Shown here piece after piece: positions 34,519-44,033 of a stretch of DNA of 64,000 nucleotides. The position numbers and the translations under genes were made by a program. Position 1 is the stretch's first letter. Each line of letters opens with the position of its first letter. The stretch is from Fusibacter bizertensis (GTDB taxonomy: Bacteria; Bacillota; Clostridia; Peptostreptococcales; Acidaminobacteraceae): positions 300,568-364,567 of the forward strand of contig NZ_JARYZI010000004.1 of the NCBI RefSeq assembly GCF_029914245.1. The letters run 5' to 3'. The notes below the pieces were generated by a model, which saw only the letters and a program-made list of their open reading frames with translations, ran no database searches and was not told where the DNA came from.

Positions 34519-35955
34519 CTAGTTCATCAATAAAAAGTGTGGATTTTCAAGTAGTTTTTTTACATGTCCGACGAACCTACCAGCATCTGCACCATCTATA
34601 ATACGATGATCAAATGAAAGTGAAAGAGGTAAAATTGAGCGGATAACAATTTCATCGTCAACCACAACAGGTTTTTTTACAATCGCACCTACACCTAAAA
34701 TACCTGCTTCTGGGTGTTTAATAACAGGCACACCAAAACTTGCCCCTACAGCACCATAATTGGTAATCGTAAATGTACCACCGCTGAGTTCATCAAGTTT
34801 GAGCGTTTTATTGCGCGCACGTGTGCTTAAATCTTCAATATGTGCTGCAAGTTCAAAGATACTCATACGGTCAGCATCCTTAATGACAGGAACCATTAAT
34901 CCATCCGGTGTATCTACTGCAATTCCAATATTGTAGAAATGTTTATACACAATTTCTTCTGCAGTTTCATCTATAGATGCATTTAATCCTTTATACGTTT
35001 TAAGTCCTGCAATAACAGCTTTTATAAAGAATGCTAGGTAAGTCAGTTTAACGCCTTCACTTGTAGCAAGCGCTTTCGCTTCACCTCTAAACGTGACAAG
35101 TTCAGTCACATCTGCTTCATCCATCACCGCTGTATGCGGGATTGTGAATTTAGAAAGAGACATATTTGCTGCTATGGTTTTGCGAAGCATGGTCATCGGC
35201 ACACGTTCTGAACGATCAAGCTCAGGAACAGTGGTTTTAGGGTAAGCATGACCTGCTCCACCTTGGCCTGAACTGACACCTACTGAAGAATTTGATGTGT
35301 CAGCACTAGGTGCTTTTGCCCCATCACTAGGTGCTTTTGTATCAGCAGCTGCCTGTATATCAGCTTTCATCACACGTCCTTGTGGACCTGTGCCTTTTAC
35401 AGTACTGATATCGACACCTAAATCTTTCGCCATCTTCCTTGCAACAGGCGTAGCAAGTACTTTCGTCGTTGCCCTAGACGGTTCTGAGACAGCACTTCCT
35501 TCACCACTTGATGGGATCACAGCATCGGAGATCTCTATTTCCCCTACAACAGCTGTGCTACCTTTTTCTACAACCGATTCTAGTGCTACATCAGCATCAG
35601 GAGTGAGTTGAGAATTAGGTTGCGCTGACGCATCCTTTTGAGACGAATTGTCTGCCTGACCAGAAGTTTCATCTTCTGATATGACTTCTCCTTCTTCCAT
35701 ATTGGAACGGATTCCAGGTTCACCATCATCCACGATGACGATTACGTCACCAACATGAACCTTTGCACCCACTTTAAATTTATTGCGTTTTAGCGTTCCT
35801 GTTGCTGGAGAGGGAATCTCTGCATTTACCTTATCTGTTTCTAGCGTAAATAAAGAATCCCCTTCCTTTACTGAATCACCTTCGTTGAAAAATAGCTTGA
35901 GCAGCACACCTTCGTGTATGCCTTCGCCTATATCTGCAAATTTAACATGAAACAT
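34519..35955 (-). CDS. pdhC: dihydrolipoamide acetyltransferase (E2) of PDH
   Basis: A 478-residue E2 component. One N-terminal lipoyl domain (1-80) with the modified Lys in FTLETDKVNAEIPSPATG, a long Ala/Ser/Asp-rich linker (85-170), a peripheral subunit-binding domain (LATPVARKMAKDLGVD, about 170-205), a second linker, and the acyltransferase core (about 250-478) ending with SFDHRIIDGADAGRFVGH that carries the catalytic His-Asp. It transfers acetyl groups to CoA and forms the complex core. Gene order and spacing (11 bp after pdhB) make it the pyruvate complex E2, with acetoin or branched-chain complexes as less likely options. Confidence 0.92.
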   Translation of the reverse strand: MFHVKFADIGEGIHEGVLLKLFFNEGDSVKEGDSLFTLETDKVNAEIPSPATGTLKRNKFKVGAKVHVGDVIVIVDDGEPGIRSNMEEGEVISEDETSGQADNSSQKDASAQPNSQLTPDADVALESVVEKGSTAVVGEIEISDAVIPSSGEGSAVSEPSRATTKVLATPVARKMAKDLGVDISTVKGTGPQGRVMKADIQAAADTKAPSDGAKAPSADTSNSSVGVSSGQGGAGHAYPKTTVPELDRSERVPMTMLRKTIAANMSLSKFTIPHTAVMDEADVTELVTFRGEAKALATSEGVKLTYLAFFIKAVIAGLKTYKGLNASIDETAEEIVYKHFYNIGIAVDTPDGLMVPVIKDADRMSIFELAAHIEDLSTRARNKTLKLDELSGGTFTITNYGAVGASFGVPVIKHPEAGILGVGAIVKKPVVVDDEIVIRSILPLSLSFDHRIIDGADAGRFVGHVKKLLENPHFLLMN

Positions 35956-35966
35956 AAAGTCACCTC

Positions 35967-36944
35967 CTAAAATTCGAGAACAGTTTTTAGCTCACTTGTG
36001 ATAAAGTTTACGTCTGGCACATAATGATGCTCCCCTTTAGGAAGTGGCACGATGGTGTCATTACTTGTAATACGTTTTGGTGGTGCTTCAAGATATAAAA
36101 AGGCACCTTCGTTAACAGTTGTAATCAGCTCTGCGCCAGGGCCAAAAGTCATAGCAGCTTCATGCACAACTGCAAACCTACCTGTTTTTTGGACAGACTT
36201 TATAATCGTTTCTTTATCAATAGGTGAAATCGTTCTAAGATCAATTAGTTCGATACTATGTCCTTGTTTTTCTAAAATTTCAATTGCCTTTTGCGTCTCT
36301 CTCACCATAGCGCCCCAAGCAACTACAGTAAGATCATTACCTTCTTTAAGTACTTTTGCCTTACCGATCGGGATTGTATAATATTCATCAGGTACTTCTT
36401 GTTTAAAGGCACGGTAAATCCTTTTTGGTTCCATAAAGATAACAGGATCAGGGTCTGCAATTGCTGCAAGTAAAAGTCCTTTTGCATCATATGGTGTTGA
36501 AGGAACAACTACTTTAAGTCCAGCAGTATGACCAAATAAAACCTCTAAACTTTCAGAGTGATGTTCAAGCGCTCTCACACCACCACCATACGGCATACGT
36601 ATCACCATAGGAACTGTAAAAAGGCCTCTCGTTCTGTTTCTCATCCTTGCAGCATGTGTGACGATTTGGTTGTAACCTGGGAACATAAAACCAGAGAATT
36701 GGATTTCCACTACAGGTTTAAGACCTGCTATTGCCATCCCGATGCCAGATCCTACGATACTAGATTCAGCGAGTATACTATCAAAACATCTATCTGATCC
36801 GTACTTCTCCATCAAACCTTTGGTCGCTCTAAACACGCCACCTTCTACGCCGACATCTTCACCAAATACAACTACATTTTTATCTTGATCCATTGCCACT
36901 TCAAGGGCATTGGTAACCGATTCTACTAAATTGAGTACTAACAT
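35967..36944 (-). CDS. pdhB: pyruvate dehydrogenase E1 beta subunit
   Basis: A 325-residue transketolase-like beta subunit. It starts LVLNLVESVTNALEVAMDQD and shows VFGEDVGVEGGVFRATKGL, RMPYGGGVRALEHHSES and LIDLRTISPIDKETI, the usual marks of alpha-ketoacid E1 beta chains. With PdhA it decarboxylates pyruvate using thiamin diphosphate and transfers the acetyl group to lipoyl-E2. The ATG follows the pdhA stop directly, so translation is coupled. Confidence 0.93.
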   Translation of the reverse strand: MLVLNLVESVTNALEVAMDQDKNVVVFGEDVGVEGGVFRATKGLMEKYGSDRCFDSILAESSIVGSGIGMAIAGLKPVVEIQFSGFMFPGYNQIVTHAARMRNRTRGLFTVPMVIRMPYGGGVRALEHHSESLEVLFGHTAGLKVVVPSTPYDAKGLLLAAIADPDPVIFMEPKRIYRAFKQEVPDEYYTIPIGKAKVLKEGNDLTVVAWGAMVRETQKAIEILEKQGHSIELIDLRTISPIDKETIIKSVQKTGRFAVVHEAAMTFGPGAELITTVNEGAFLYLEAPPKRITSNDTIVPLPKGEHHYVPDVNFITSELKTVLEF

Positions 36945-38030
36945 TTATTTACCCTCCTTTGCATAGAATGCTTTTTTCGCCTGATACTGCGCTTCTAAGA
37001 TAGGTGTTCTTTCAGCAAATACATAATCAAATGTATCTTCAAGTGGTGTTAAGCCAGATTTTTCAACATCTTCAAAAGTTGCTTTGACAAACTTGCCTTT
37101 TTCTTCTGTGAAAGCTTCTTCTTTTTCTTCATCCCAGATGCCTTTTTCCATCATATATTTTCTAAGTCGATCGATTGGATCTTTATCTCGCCACTCGTCA
37201 ACTTCACTATTGTCTCTATAAACAGTTGGGTCATCTGAAGTCGTATGTGCACCCATCCTATAAGTATAGGCTTCGATAAGCGTTGGTCCATCTCCACGTC
37301 TAGCACGATCAACCGCTTCTTTTGTAACCGCATACATTGCAAAGATATCATTACCATCTACTTGTATACCAGGGATCCCATAAGCGATGGCCTTTTGTGC
37401 TATCGTACCTGCTTTTGTCTGAATTTTTCTACGTGTTGAAATCGCAAATTGGTTATTTTGAACGATGAAAACATTTGGCAGACTTTGAACTGCTGAAAAG
37501 TTAAGCGCTTCGTGGAAGTCACCTTGTGATGTACCACCATCACCAACGTAAGCGATCGCAATGTCATCTAGACCTTTATACCTCGATGCATAAGCAAGTC
37601 CAGTTGCATGCTGCATCTGTGATGCGATTGGCACTGATATAGGTAATACCCTTACATCTTCAGGCATGTGCATGCCCATCTCATTACCAAACCAGTAAAG
37701 AAATATACTTCTCAGCGGTGCGCCTTTATAAAGCCAAACGCCAAGTTCCCTAAAAGAAGGGGCAGCCCAGTCCGTTTGTTTCGTAGCTGCTATTGAACCC
37801 ACCTGAGTTGCTTCTTGCCCAAGGTTCGGTGCATAAGTTAACATACGTCCTTGTCTTTGATACTGTAATGTTTTTTCATCGATAATTCTACTAAAACGCA
37901 TTGTTTCATAGAGCTTGATGATCTCTTCATCTGAAAGCTCTGGCATTGCGTCAGGGTTGACGATTTTTCCGTCTTTGTCCATAATTTGAATCATACTGTC
38001 CTTTAATGGGTCAAAATTCTCTAAAAACAT
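36945..38030 (-). CDS. pdhA: pyruvate dehydrogenase E1 alpha subunit
   Basis: A 361-residue E1 alpha of the Gram-positive PDH type. It includes RQGRMLTYAPNLGQEATQVG and the thiamin diphosphate motif YVGDGGTSQGDFHEALNFS (GDG to N spacing intact), then QNNQFAISTRR and the phosphorylation-loop-like YRMGAHTTSDDPTVYR. The start at 38030 follows GAAGGAGGGCATT; the frame to 38045 starts within this site. It lies 39 bp after lplA and directly before pdhB. A PDH complex in an otherwise anaerobic-looking gene set suggests PDH supplements pyruvate:ferredoxin oxidoreductase. Confidence 0.94.
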   Translation of the reverse strand: MFLENFDPLKDSMIQIMDKDGKIVNPDAMPELSDEEIIKLYETMRFSRIIDEKTLQYQRQGRMLTYAPNLGQEATQVGSIAATKQTDWAAPSFRELGVWLYKGAPLRSIFLYWFGNEMGMHMPEDVRVLPISVPIASQMQHATGLAYASRYKGLDDIAIAYVGDGGTSQGDFHEALNFSAVQSLPNVFIVQNNQFAISTRRKIQTKAGTIAQKAIAYGIPGIQVDGNDIFAMYAVTKEAVDRARRGDGPTLIEAYTYRMGAHTTSDDPTVYRDNSEVDEWRDKDPIDRLRKYMMEKGIWDEEKEEAFTEEKGKFVKATFEDVEKSGLTPLEDTFDYVFAERTPILEAQYQAKKAFYAKEGK

Positions 38031-38069
38031 AATGCCCTCCTTCATTAATAAACTTCGGACATCGAGTCC

Positions 38070-38939
38070 TCAGTTTCTGTCACAAATAACTTGTGTCGTC
38101 AATATGGAATTTATATTGCCCGTAGGCGTAACCGCACCATTTACGATCTGATACTCCATGCCATCTTCGCTCCTAAATGAAAAACTTGGCGTTTCACCAA
38201 ATACCCACTCCCACGAAGCATGTCTGGCCCTAATCGTTTCATAAGCCGGTTCATGTGCTTTTATGACATCATCGATGCTTTGTAGTTCTACGTCGTATTC
38301 ATTTCTTTTGTAATATTCGTCGACGATTGCATTGGTAATGTCCGATACTTTTAGCTTAGGATTCACCTGCGCTAGATTGATAACTGGGCTAGGCACTGAG
38401 GGGATAGTCCTCCCTATTGAAAACCTTGCTTTGTAGACTTCATCATTAACCTTAAGACTTTTCCAGAGTCTATCAAGATCAACATCTACAAGCAGCGTAC
38501 CATGATGAAGCCTTCTCATCCCTTTTAAAAAAAAAGCACTTCCTGAGATTTTTTTTCCCTCAAGCGTTATATCCTTTCGTGCAGTTACTTTAACCTCGAG
38601 ACCGAATTTCTGGATTGCCTCACTGATCATTTCAAAATGTGCATTTTCATCATAAATCGAATGATGTTCAATAAATGCATAATTTAAATTACCCTCATCA
38701 TGAAAAACAGTTCCACCACCTGAGATTCTCCTCAGCAAATGTATACCCGCCTCTTCAGCAAACCTCACATCAATTTCGTGCCAAGGATTTTGGTTACGAC
38801 CAAAAACCACTGAAGGCTCATTTACCCAAAGAAAAAGAATCTGCTCATAATCGACAAAAGTCGTGAATAGAATCTCTTCAATCGCGTGGTTGATATAAGG
38901 ATCTTTTGAGTTTGAAAGTATCATCAGTCTCTTTTTCAT
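38070..38939 (-). CDS. lplA: lipoate-protein ligase of the PDH operon
   Basis: A 289-residue lipoate-protein ligase of the LplA/LplJ type. It shows ILSNSKDPYINHAIEEIL, FGRNQNPWHEID, LRRISGGGTVFHDEGNLNYA and the catalytic-lysine region KKISGSAFFLKGMRRLHHGT; a C-terminal accessory domain with WEWVFGETPSFSF ends the chain. It activates lipoate with ATP and attaches it to the E2 lipoyl Lys. The start at 38939 follows GGAGCAGTT; the longer frame to 39005 has no site. First gene of the PDH operon, so it is made together with its substrate protein. A second ligase gene is at 55463. Confidence 0.9.
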   Translation of the reverse strand: MKKRLMILSNSKDPYINHAIEEILFTTFVDYEQILFLWVNEPSVVFGRNQNPWHEIDVRFAEEAGIHLLRRISGGGTVFHDEGNLNYAFIEHHSIYDENAHFEMISEAIQKFGLEVKVTARKDITLEGKKISGSAFFLKGMRRLHHGTLLVDVDLDRLWKSLKVNDEVYKARFSIGRTIPSVPSPVINLAQVNPKLKVSDITNAIVDEYYKRNEYDVELQSIDDVIKAHEPAYETIRARHASWEWVFGETPSFSFRSEDGMEYQIVNGAVTPTGNINSILTTQVICDRN

Positions 38940-39004
38940 AACTGCTCCATTAGCGTTTAAGTATTTAATATGCATATACCCGAAAATTTCTATCACTAAC
39001 ACCA

Positions 39005-39021
39005 TTGAGAATAGTTCTCAA
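39005..39021 (-). promoter_or_regulatory. palindromic operator candidate before the lplA-PDH operon
   Basis: TTGAGAA-TAG-TTCTCAA has perfect 7-bp arms and lies 66 bp before the lplA start. Read on the minus strand, TTGAGA of the palindrome followed after 17 bp by TAGTGA could be the -35 and -10, so a repressor here would block transcription. The regulator is unknown. Confidence 0.45.
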
Positions 39022-39159
39022 AAAGTTAACAACTGATTCATGATACAAAAAAAACTGCTAATCTGAGAAAAGGATAGAGAGGTGACCTTTTCATCATCAT
39101 AACAGTATGGGTAGAACTTTATCTTTATATATCTATTCAAATTTTGGGCATTATCTTCA

Positions 39160-39711
39160 TCAATTAAATATATGAGCAAGTACCTTCACACCTTTAGTGT
39201 ATTCTGCAATTGCATCGCTTAGAAATTCATCTTCATCAGTACTAATGACATCTATATTTTGTCCCAACACCATATAAAAAACATAATTTCCATACCTGAA
39301 TACTTCAGATGCTTCTATTTTAGCCAACTTGACTTTATCGTTTTTATACATCACAAGTAAAGATTCCTTATACCTTATAAGTTCCTCTTTAATAAGATCC
39401 ACTTTTCCACTTTTAACTTTAAAGCCCATAAAGATATCTGCATGTGTTGACATCATTGCTGATTCAGCAATATAATCCTCAACATATTTCATTGAAATTC
39501 CATACGTATCCTTCAGTGATTCAAGGGAAATTACTTTACTCGGTATATAAAAATCCCCATATTCTTGTTTTACTGCATCATGCGCATTTTCCAGTGCAGA
39601 ACTACGCGTATTTGATAGTTTCAGGTTAATCCCCATAATCAAAACCCCGGCTAGTGCAAAACAACAAATTCCCCATAAAAATTTATCTCGTACATTAAAA
39701 TGATTAGCCAT
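39160..39711 (-). CDS. single-pass membrane protein, DUF4358-like
   Basis: A 183-residue protein with one N-terminal membrane helix (WGICCFALAGVLIMGINL, about residues 14-31) and an extracytoplasmic domain. The domain has the layout of DUF4358 proteins: an acidic helix with VEDYIAESAMMSTHADIF, followed by ELIRYKESLLVMYKND and SEVFRYGNYVFYMVLG near the end. The function of that family is unknown. It is a lone gene between the PDH operon and the TPR-GGDEF gene; no special regulation is evident. Confidence 0.6.
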   Translation of the reverse strand: MANHFNVRDKFLWGICCFALAGVLIMGINLKLSNTRSSALENAHDAVKQEYGDFYIPSKVISLESLKDTYGISMKYVEDYIAESAMMSTHADIFMGFKVKSGKVDLIKEELIRYKESLLVMYKNDKVKLAKIEASEVFRYGNYVFYMVLGQNIDVISTDEDEFLSDAIAEYTKGVKVLAHIFN

Positions 39712-39856
39712 AAAATATTTTCCCCATTTTATATGATATGAATGACAAGGTTTACTTGTGCATTAAAGTAAATTTGTGTTTAACATACACTTGTCATATA
39801 ACTGACATCTTCTTGTAATATTAGACGGATGAATCACTCAAAAAGTTCCACACAAA

Positions 39857-39912
39857 AAAAGCCCATCTTCACTGTTAAGGAAATTCCTTAAACCATTCAG
39901 ATGGGCTTTAAA
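39857..39912 (-). terminator. terminator after the TPR-GAF-GGDEF gene
   Basis: AAAGCCCATCT pairs with AGATGGGCTTT (about 39861-39910) with an inner AAGGAA/TTCCTT hairpin. Seven T follow on the minus strand. Confidence 0.8.
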
Positions 39913-39952
39913 ATATATATCTACATATGCTCTTTTTTACTAGTTTCTCTTT

Positions 39953-41923
39953 TCAAGATCTTCTTTGGTACGCTTTTTTCTCTGCGTACATTTTTGATTC
40001 AGCTAAAGCAAATAACTCCTCAATACTTTCTTTTTTATCACGTTTAATTTCAAATCCTAAAGAAATAGATAATGCGTTATCAATAATAAACTTCTCTTTA
40101 CACTCAGCCTTGATTTTATCTATAAGTGATTGCATGTAGTCTTCGTCGGTATTTTTTACCATTATTGCAAACTCATCTCCACCAAGTCTAAATACAGGAT
40201 TATTATCTGCATATTTTTTCAGCGTTTTAGCAATTTCTATAAGATGTTGGTCTCCTGTTAAGTGACCATAATGATCATTAATATCTTTTAAGTAGTTCAT
40301 ATCTCCAATCACAAGGCCAATTGGTAACAATCTCTCATCAAGACAATAAGACTCTGTCATTATATTAAACAACCTTCTATTATATAGCTCAGTAAGTGGA
40401 TCGTTAAAACTAAGGTACTCAAGTTCTCTTGCTTTTTCACTGATGATATTTTTCTTTTGTGCATTTGATATAGCAATTGCAACATAAGATGCCAATGCCT
40501 TTATGACTTCAAAATCAGCGTCTGTGTATGCTTCAGGTTCATAACTTTGAACAGTGATAAGACCTATGCAGTTTTCTTCACTGATTAATCGACTATATAT
40601 GATGCACTGCGTCTTTTTTTCTTTGTTGTTTCCAATAGCTGCATAGTAAGAATTGGGATAATAGTTAGTAAACTCTTCATCAAAGGACTTCACATGAACG
40701 TCCACACCATTTTGTATGCAATATGCGGCAAGAGATACATGATCATTTACATCCACTTCTTTAAGTGGTAAACTTCGTCCACCCTCTTCAAAGTACTTAT
40801 AGATAATCATACCGTCTTCTTTATCGTATAATGCTAAACCAAACATATCAGCTTTCATTAATTTATAGATAGAACTTCTCAAAATTTCGTAAATTTGATC
40901 GATATCCATGGAGGAAGTTAGCCTCTGTCCTATTTGACCGATCATAGATAGATTTTTAAGTGTCTTTTCTAATTCGTTTGTTTTATTTTTTAGCTCTACA
41001 TTTTTGAGCAAATTGATCTCTTCTTCACTCTTCTTAGATTCTTGCTCCAAACTCTCTTTTAACGCTTCAATTGTTTCATGATTTTGCTTTTCGTTGATTT
41101 CATCTTTGATCTGTGTATATAGTTTATGGTGCTCTAGAGCTTTCTTATAATCACCTTGTGCTTCATATATCATAGAAAGGTTATGATGACAATCTATCTC
41201 AATATATTTTATTTGCTGTTCACTTGCAAAATGAAGTGCCTTATTGATGTAATGAAATGCATTCTCGTATTCACCTAGCATAACATAAGCTTCTCCAATA
41301 TTACTGATCACAATCAACATATTGGTTCTAACGACATCACCATAAATTCCTTCATATACACTATAAGCTTTTTTCAAATATTCCAGTGCGCTTTTATAAT
41401 CACAAGCACCTAACAACGTAAATGCATAATTGTTATAAAGATCACCTAGTATCTTGTTGTTTTTCAACTTATCTTTGTATTCCAGCGCTTTATCAAGGAG
41501 TTCAGTTGCTTTATGTATATTGTCTAAAGAGCTGTAAACGGATGCGATATTAACCAGTGATAAGATTGTATACGAAAAATCGTCAAGGTCAAAAGCGACA
41601 TTGTAACTTTTATTTAGTGCCTTTAGTGCTAAATCATATTGTTTCTCTTCTCTATAAACGATGCCAAGGTTGCTATAACACTGGAACAAAGACATAGGAT
41701 CTTTATTTTTTACAAAAAAATCCAACGCCTTATTTAGAAATCTAATTGCAATATCACTCCTACTTGTAATCAAATAGCCTCTTCCTAATAAAAAAAGAGT
41801 TTGAGCATGATAAAGTGTATTAACTTCTGAATTGAAGTCAATTTCTTCAAGCAATTGTTTGATAGTATCTTTGGGATTATTTTCAAGAGCACTAATTCGC
41901 TCTAAGAGAGAGTTTTCCTGCAT
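39953..41923 (-). CDS. TPR-GAF-GGDEF diguanylate cyclase
   Basis: A 656-residue cytoplasmic signalling protein. The first 270 residues are tetratricopeptide repeats of the 40-residue kind (ALKALNKSYNVAFDLDDFSY, YENAFHYINKALHFASEQQI). A coiled coil (275-330) leads to a GAF domain (about 330-480) and a GGDEF domain (about 495-656). The active-site signature FRLGGDEFAIMVKN is intact, so it can make cyclic-di-GMP; no RxxD inhibitory site precedes it. The start at 41923 is preferred because AGGATGG precedes it; ATG 41932 overlaps that site. It could feed the riboswitch at 63.3 kb. Confidence 0.9.
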   Translation of the reverse strand: MQENSLLERISALENNPKDTIKQLLEEIDFNSEVNTLYHAQTLFLLGRGYLITSRSDIAIRFLNKALDFFVKNKDPMSLFQCYSNLGIVYREEKQYDLALKALNKSYNVAFDLDDFSYTILSLVNIASVYSSLDNIHKATELLDKALEYKDKLKNNKILGDLYNNYAFTLLGACDYKSALEYLKKAYSVYEGIYGDVVRTNMLIVISNIGEAYVMLGEYENAFHYINKALHFASEQQIKYIEIDCHHNLSMIYEAQGDYKKALEHHKLYTQIKDEINEKQNHETIEALKESLEQESKKSEEEINLLKNVELKNKTNELEKTLKNLSMIGQIGQRLTSSMDIDQIYEILRSSIYKLMKADMFGLALYDKEDGMIIYKYFEEGGRSLPLKEVDVNDHVSLAAYCIQNGVDVHVKSFDEEFTNYYPNSYYAAIGNNKEKKTQCIIYSRLISEENCIGLITVQSYEPEAYTDADFEVIKALASYVAIAISNAQKKNIISEKARELEYLSFNDPLTELYNRRLFNIMTESYCLDERLLPIGLVIGDMNYLKDINDHYGHLTGDQHLIEIAKTLKKYADNNPVFRLGGDEFAIMVKNTDEDYMQSLIDKIKAECKEKFIIDNALSISLGFEIKRDKKESIEELFALAESKMYAEKKAYQRRS

Positions 41924-42012
41924 ATTGTCCATCCTGATAGTTGTTTTTTTATATTATATCACGACACCATAATGTTAACAATGCTTAACAAAGTTATGAG
42001 TGGTCACTTAAC

Positions 42013-42050
42013 AAAAAATCTCCCTCTGATTTACAAAGGGAGATTTTTTT
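42013..42050. terminator. terminator after the three-repeat secreted protein
   Basis: AAAAAATCTCCCT (42013-42025) pairs with AGGGAGATTTTTT (42037-42049), a strong symmetrical hairpin with A and T flanks for both directions. Confidence 0.85.
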
Positions 42051-42083
42051 AATATTTCGTTATTTAACGCTCGTTAGTTTTCC

Positions 42084-43892
42084 TTATTCTACTTCTTGAA
42101 CACCAGAAACTGTAGTTAACTCATCTATAACAGCTGAATCCATTACAGATTGAGTTGCATAATATACATTACCAGTTACAGCTGTATCAACCATTGTAAA
42201 TCCAGTTGCAAATGGACCTACATAGATATTACCAGTTACCTTTGCAACATTTAATTTGAAGTTAGGTTTTTGTACATAGATATCACCTACAAAATCACCT
42301 TTTTCAAGTCTTGCATTTGTACTATTGATAACTAACATAGGAGCAGTCAAAGTAAATCTTCTAGTAACCTTTCTTGTATCATCTTGGCTATAAAGTGCGA
42401 TTTTTCTCTGTACCACATCTTTGTAAGTGAAATCACCCATAAGGTATAGAGGTTGATCTGTTGTCACATCATTACCAGCATAGATAATCCAAGTACCATC
42501 TTTTGAAAGATTTTTAATTAAAGCATCTTCGTCTCTATAAAGTGAAGGAGAAACTACAGCATCAACTTCAGTAAGGATCTTTTCACCCGTTACAGAACTT
42601 TCTTCATCCATTGTGAAAGTATCTTTAGCCGATTGAGTTGTAAAATAGATGTTGCCATCTACAGTTGCTTTTACGAGTTGGAAATTATCTACTGTCACAT
42701 AGACATCACCTTTAAAGATACCACCTTGAATTCTAGCGTTAGGACTTTCAATAGTAAGTTTAGGAGCAGTTAAAGTGAATTTTCTTGTAACTACATGTGC
42801 ATCATCTTGGCTATAAAGTGCGATTTTTCTTTGAACAGTTCCTCTACCGTTTAAAAATTCTCCAGTAAGAACTAAATCTTGATCAATCGTCATATCTTTA
42901 AGTACTGAAATAATCCAAGTTCCTTCAGCGCCGATGCTATTTGCAAAGACATCTGTTTCATATGTCAAAGAAGCTGATGTTACAACATCAGTACCTTCAA
43001 TGATTTCTACAAGTGCGATTTCACCTTTAACATTGTCTGTATCATCGATAGAAGCAGTATCTTTCACTTCTTGAGTTGTATAGTAAACATTACCTTCTAC
43101 TACGAAATCTTTCATGTTAAATCCTGTTGCATTTACATATATATTGCCGTAGAATGTACCACTTTGAAGTCTAGTGTTTGGGCTGTTAATTGTTAATTTT
43201 GGTGCAGTTAAAGTAAATCTAGCAGTTACATTGTGATCTTCATCTTGAGTATAAAGACCAATTTTTCTTTGAATTAAATCTTCTCCAGTAACTTTATCTT
43301 GTTTACCATTTTTAAATGTACCTTCAAGTACTAGTTCTTCCTCAGAAACTAAATCACCTAAAGTCGTGATAATCCAAGTACCATTTTCACTGATTCCTGC
43401 TTTAAATGCATCAATATCATTTACTAAAGATGCTGTCGTAATTGCATCAGTACCACCTGCTGCATCATAGATAGCTTTGTTTGTATTTTTTCCTACATAA
43501 CCATCCACTACTAAACCAGCTTTTGTTTGGAATGCTTTAACTGTTTTCAAAGTCATATTTCCAAACATGCCATCAGCTTCAATTGAGTAACCTAGTTTGA
43601 TCAAGTAATTTTGTAATGATTCAACATCTACGCCTGAAGTCCCAAAATAAAGTACTCTCGTAATCGTTGGAATTGCAAAATCACTTTCCATAACTTCTGG
43701 CTTTTCAGTTGTAGGCTCAGTAGGAGCCGTTGGCGTTGTTGGTGTTGTTGGTGTTGTTGGAGCTGGCTCAGTTGGTGTCGTCGGTGTTGCAGAAGTCCAC
43801 GTATCCGTATCTGCAAATGCAGTACCTGGCATTGCAAACATCGTGACGATCATAACCGCCACCAATACCAAAGCTTTAATTTTTCTTCCCAT
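42084..43892 (-). CDS. secreted peptidoglycan-binding protein with three beta-rich repeats
   Basis: A 602-residue exported protein. Signal peptide: GRKIKALVLVAVMIVTMFAM up to AFA-D. A Thr/Pro linker (TPTTPTEPAPTTPTTPTTP) leads to a peptidoglycan-binding type 1 domain (about 75-145; LQNYLIKLGYSIEADGMFG). Three repeats of 130-140 residues follow, each with GTWII, (D)LVLxGxF, VQRKIALYSQDD, RFTLTAPKLTI, a short GNIYV/GDVYV strand series and VYYATQSVMD-like end. The alternating hydrophobic pattern suggests a right-handed beta-helix. A structural cell-wall or envelope protein is likely; no catalytic motif is seen. Repeats 1-3 are well conserved at DNA level, so recombination could change their number. 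Confidence 0.75.
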   Translation of the reverse strand: MGRKIKALVLVAVMIVTMFAMPGTAFADTDTWTSATPTTPTEPAPTTPTTPTTPTAPTEPTTEKPEVMESDFAIPTITRVLYFGTSGVDVESLQNYLIKLGYSIEADGMFGNMTLKTVKAFQTKAGLVVDGYVGKNTNKAIYDAAGGTDAITTASLVNDIDAFKAGISENGTWIITTLGDLVSEEELVLEGTFKNGKQDKVTGEDLIQRKIGLYTQDEDHNVTARFTLTAPKLTINSPNTRLQSGTFYGNIYVNATGFNMKDFVVEGNVYYTTQEVKDTASIDDTDNVKGEIALVEIIEGTDVVTSASLTYETDVFANSIGAEGTWIISVLKDMTIDQDLVLTGEFLNGRGTVQRKIALYSQDDAHVVTRKFTLTAPKLTIESPNARIQGGIFKGDVYVTVDNFQLVKATVDGNIYFTTQSAKDTFTMDEESSVTGEKILTEVDAVVSPSLYRDEDALIKNLSKDGTWIIYAGNDVTTDQPLYLMGDFTYKDVVQRKIALYSQDDTRKVTRRFTLTAPMLVINSTNARLEKGDFVGDIYVQKPNFKLNVAKVTGNIYVGPFATGFTMVDTAVTGNVYYATQSVMDSAVIDELTTVSGVQEVE

Positions 43893-44033
43893 AATTAGTA
43901 CCCCTTATTTTTTTTTAGGTTAATTTAATTCGAAAAATATTTCGTTAAAAAAAAGACATGACAAATTAAAAAAACCCTACTTACATTGTACCAAACAATT
44001 GTGGCAGTTGTCATGCAATTTAGAATATTCCAT

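Noticed and set aside
43628..43837. Minus-strand Gln/His-rich ORF within the secreted repeat protein
   Set aside because: Frame-shifted reading of the Thr/Pro linker codons of the real gene.
42084..43892. CRISPR-like repetition in the secreted protein gene
   Set aside because: The repeats are 400-bp coding units with protein-level conservation, not short direct repeats with unique spacers.
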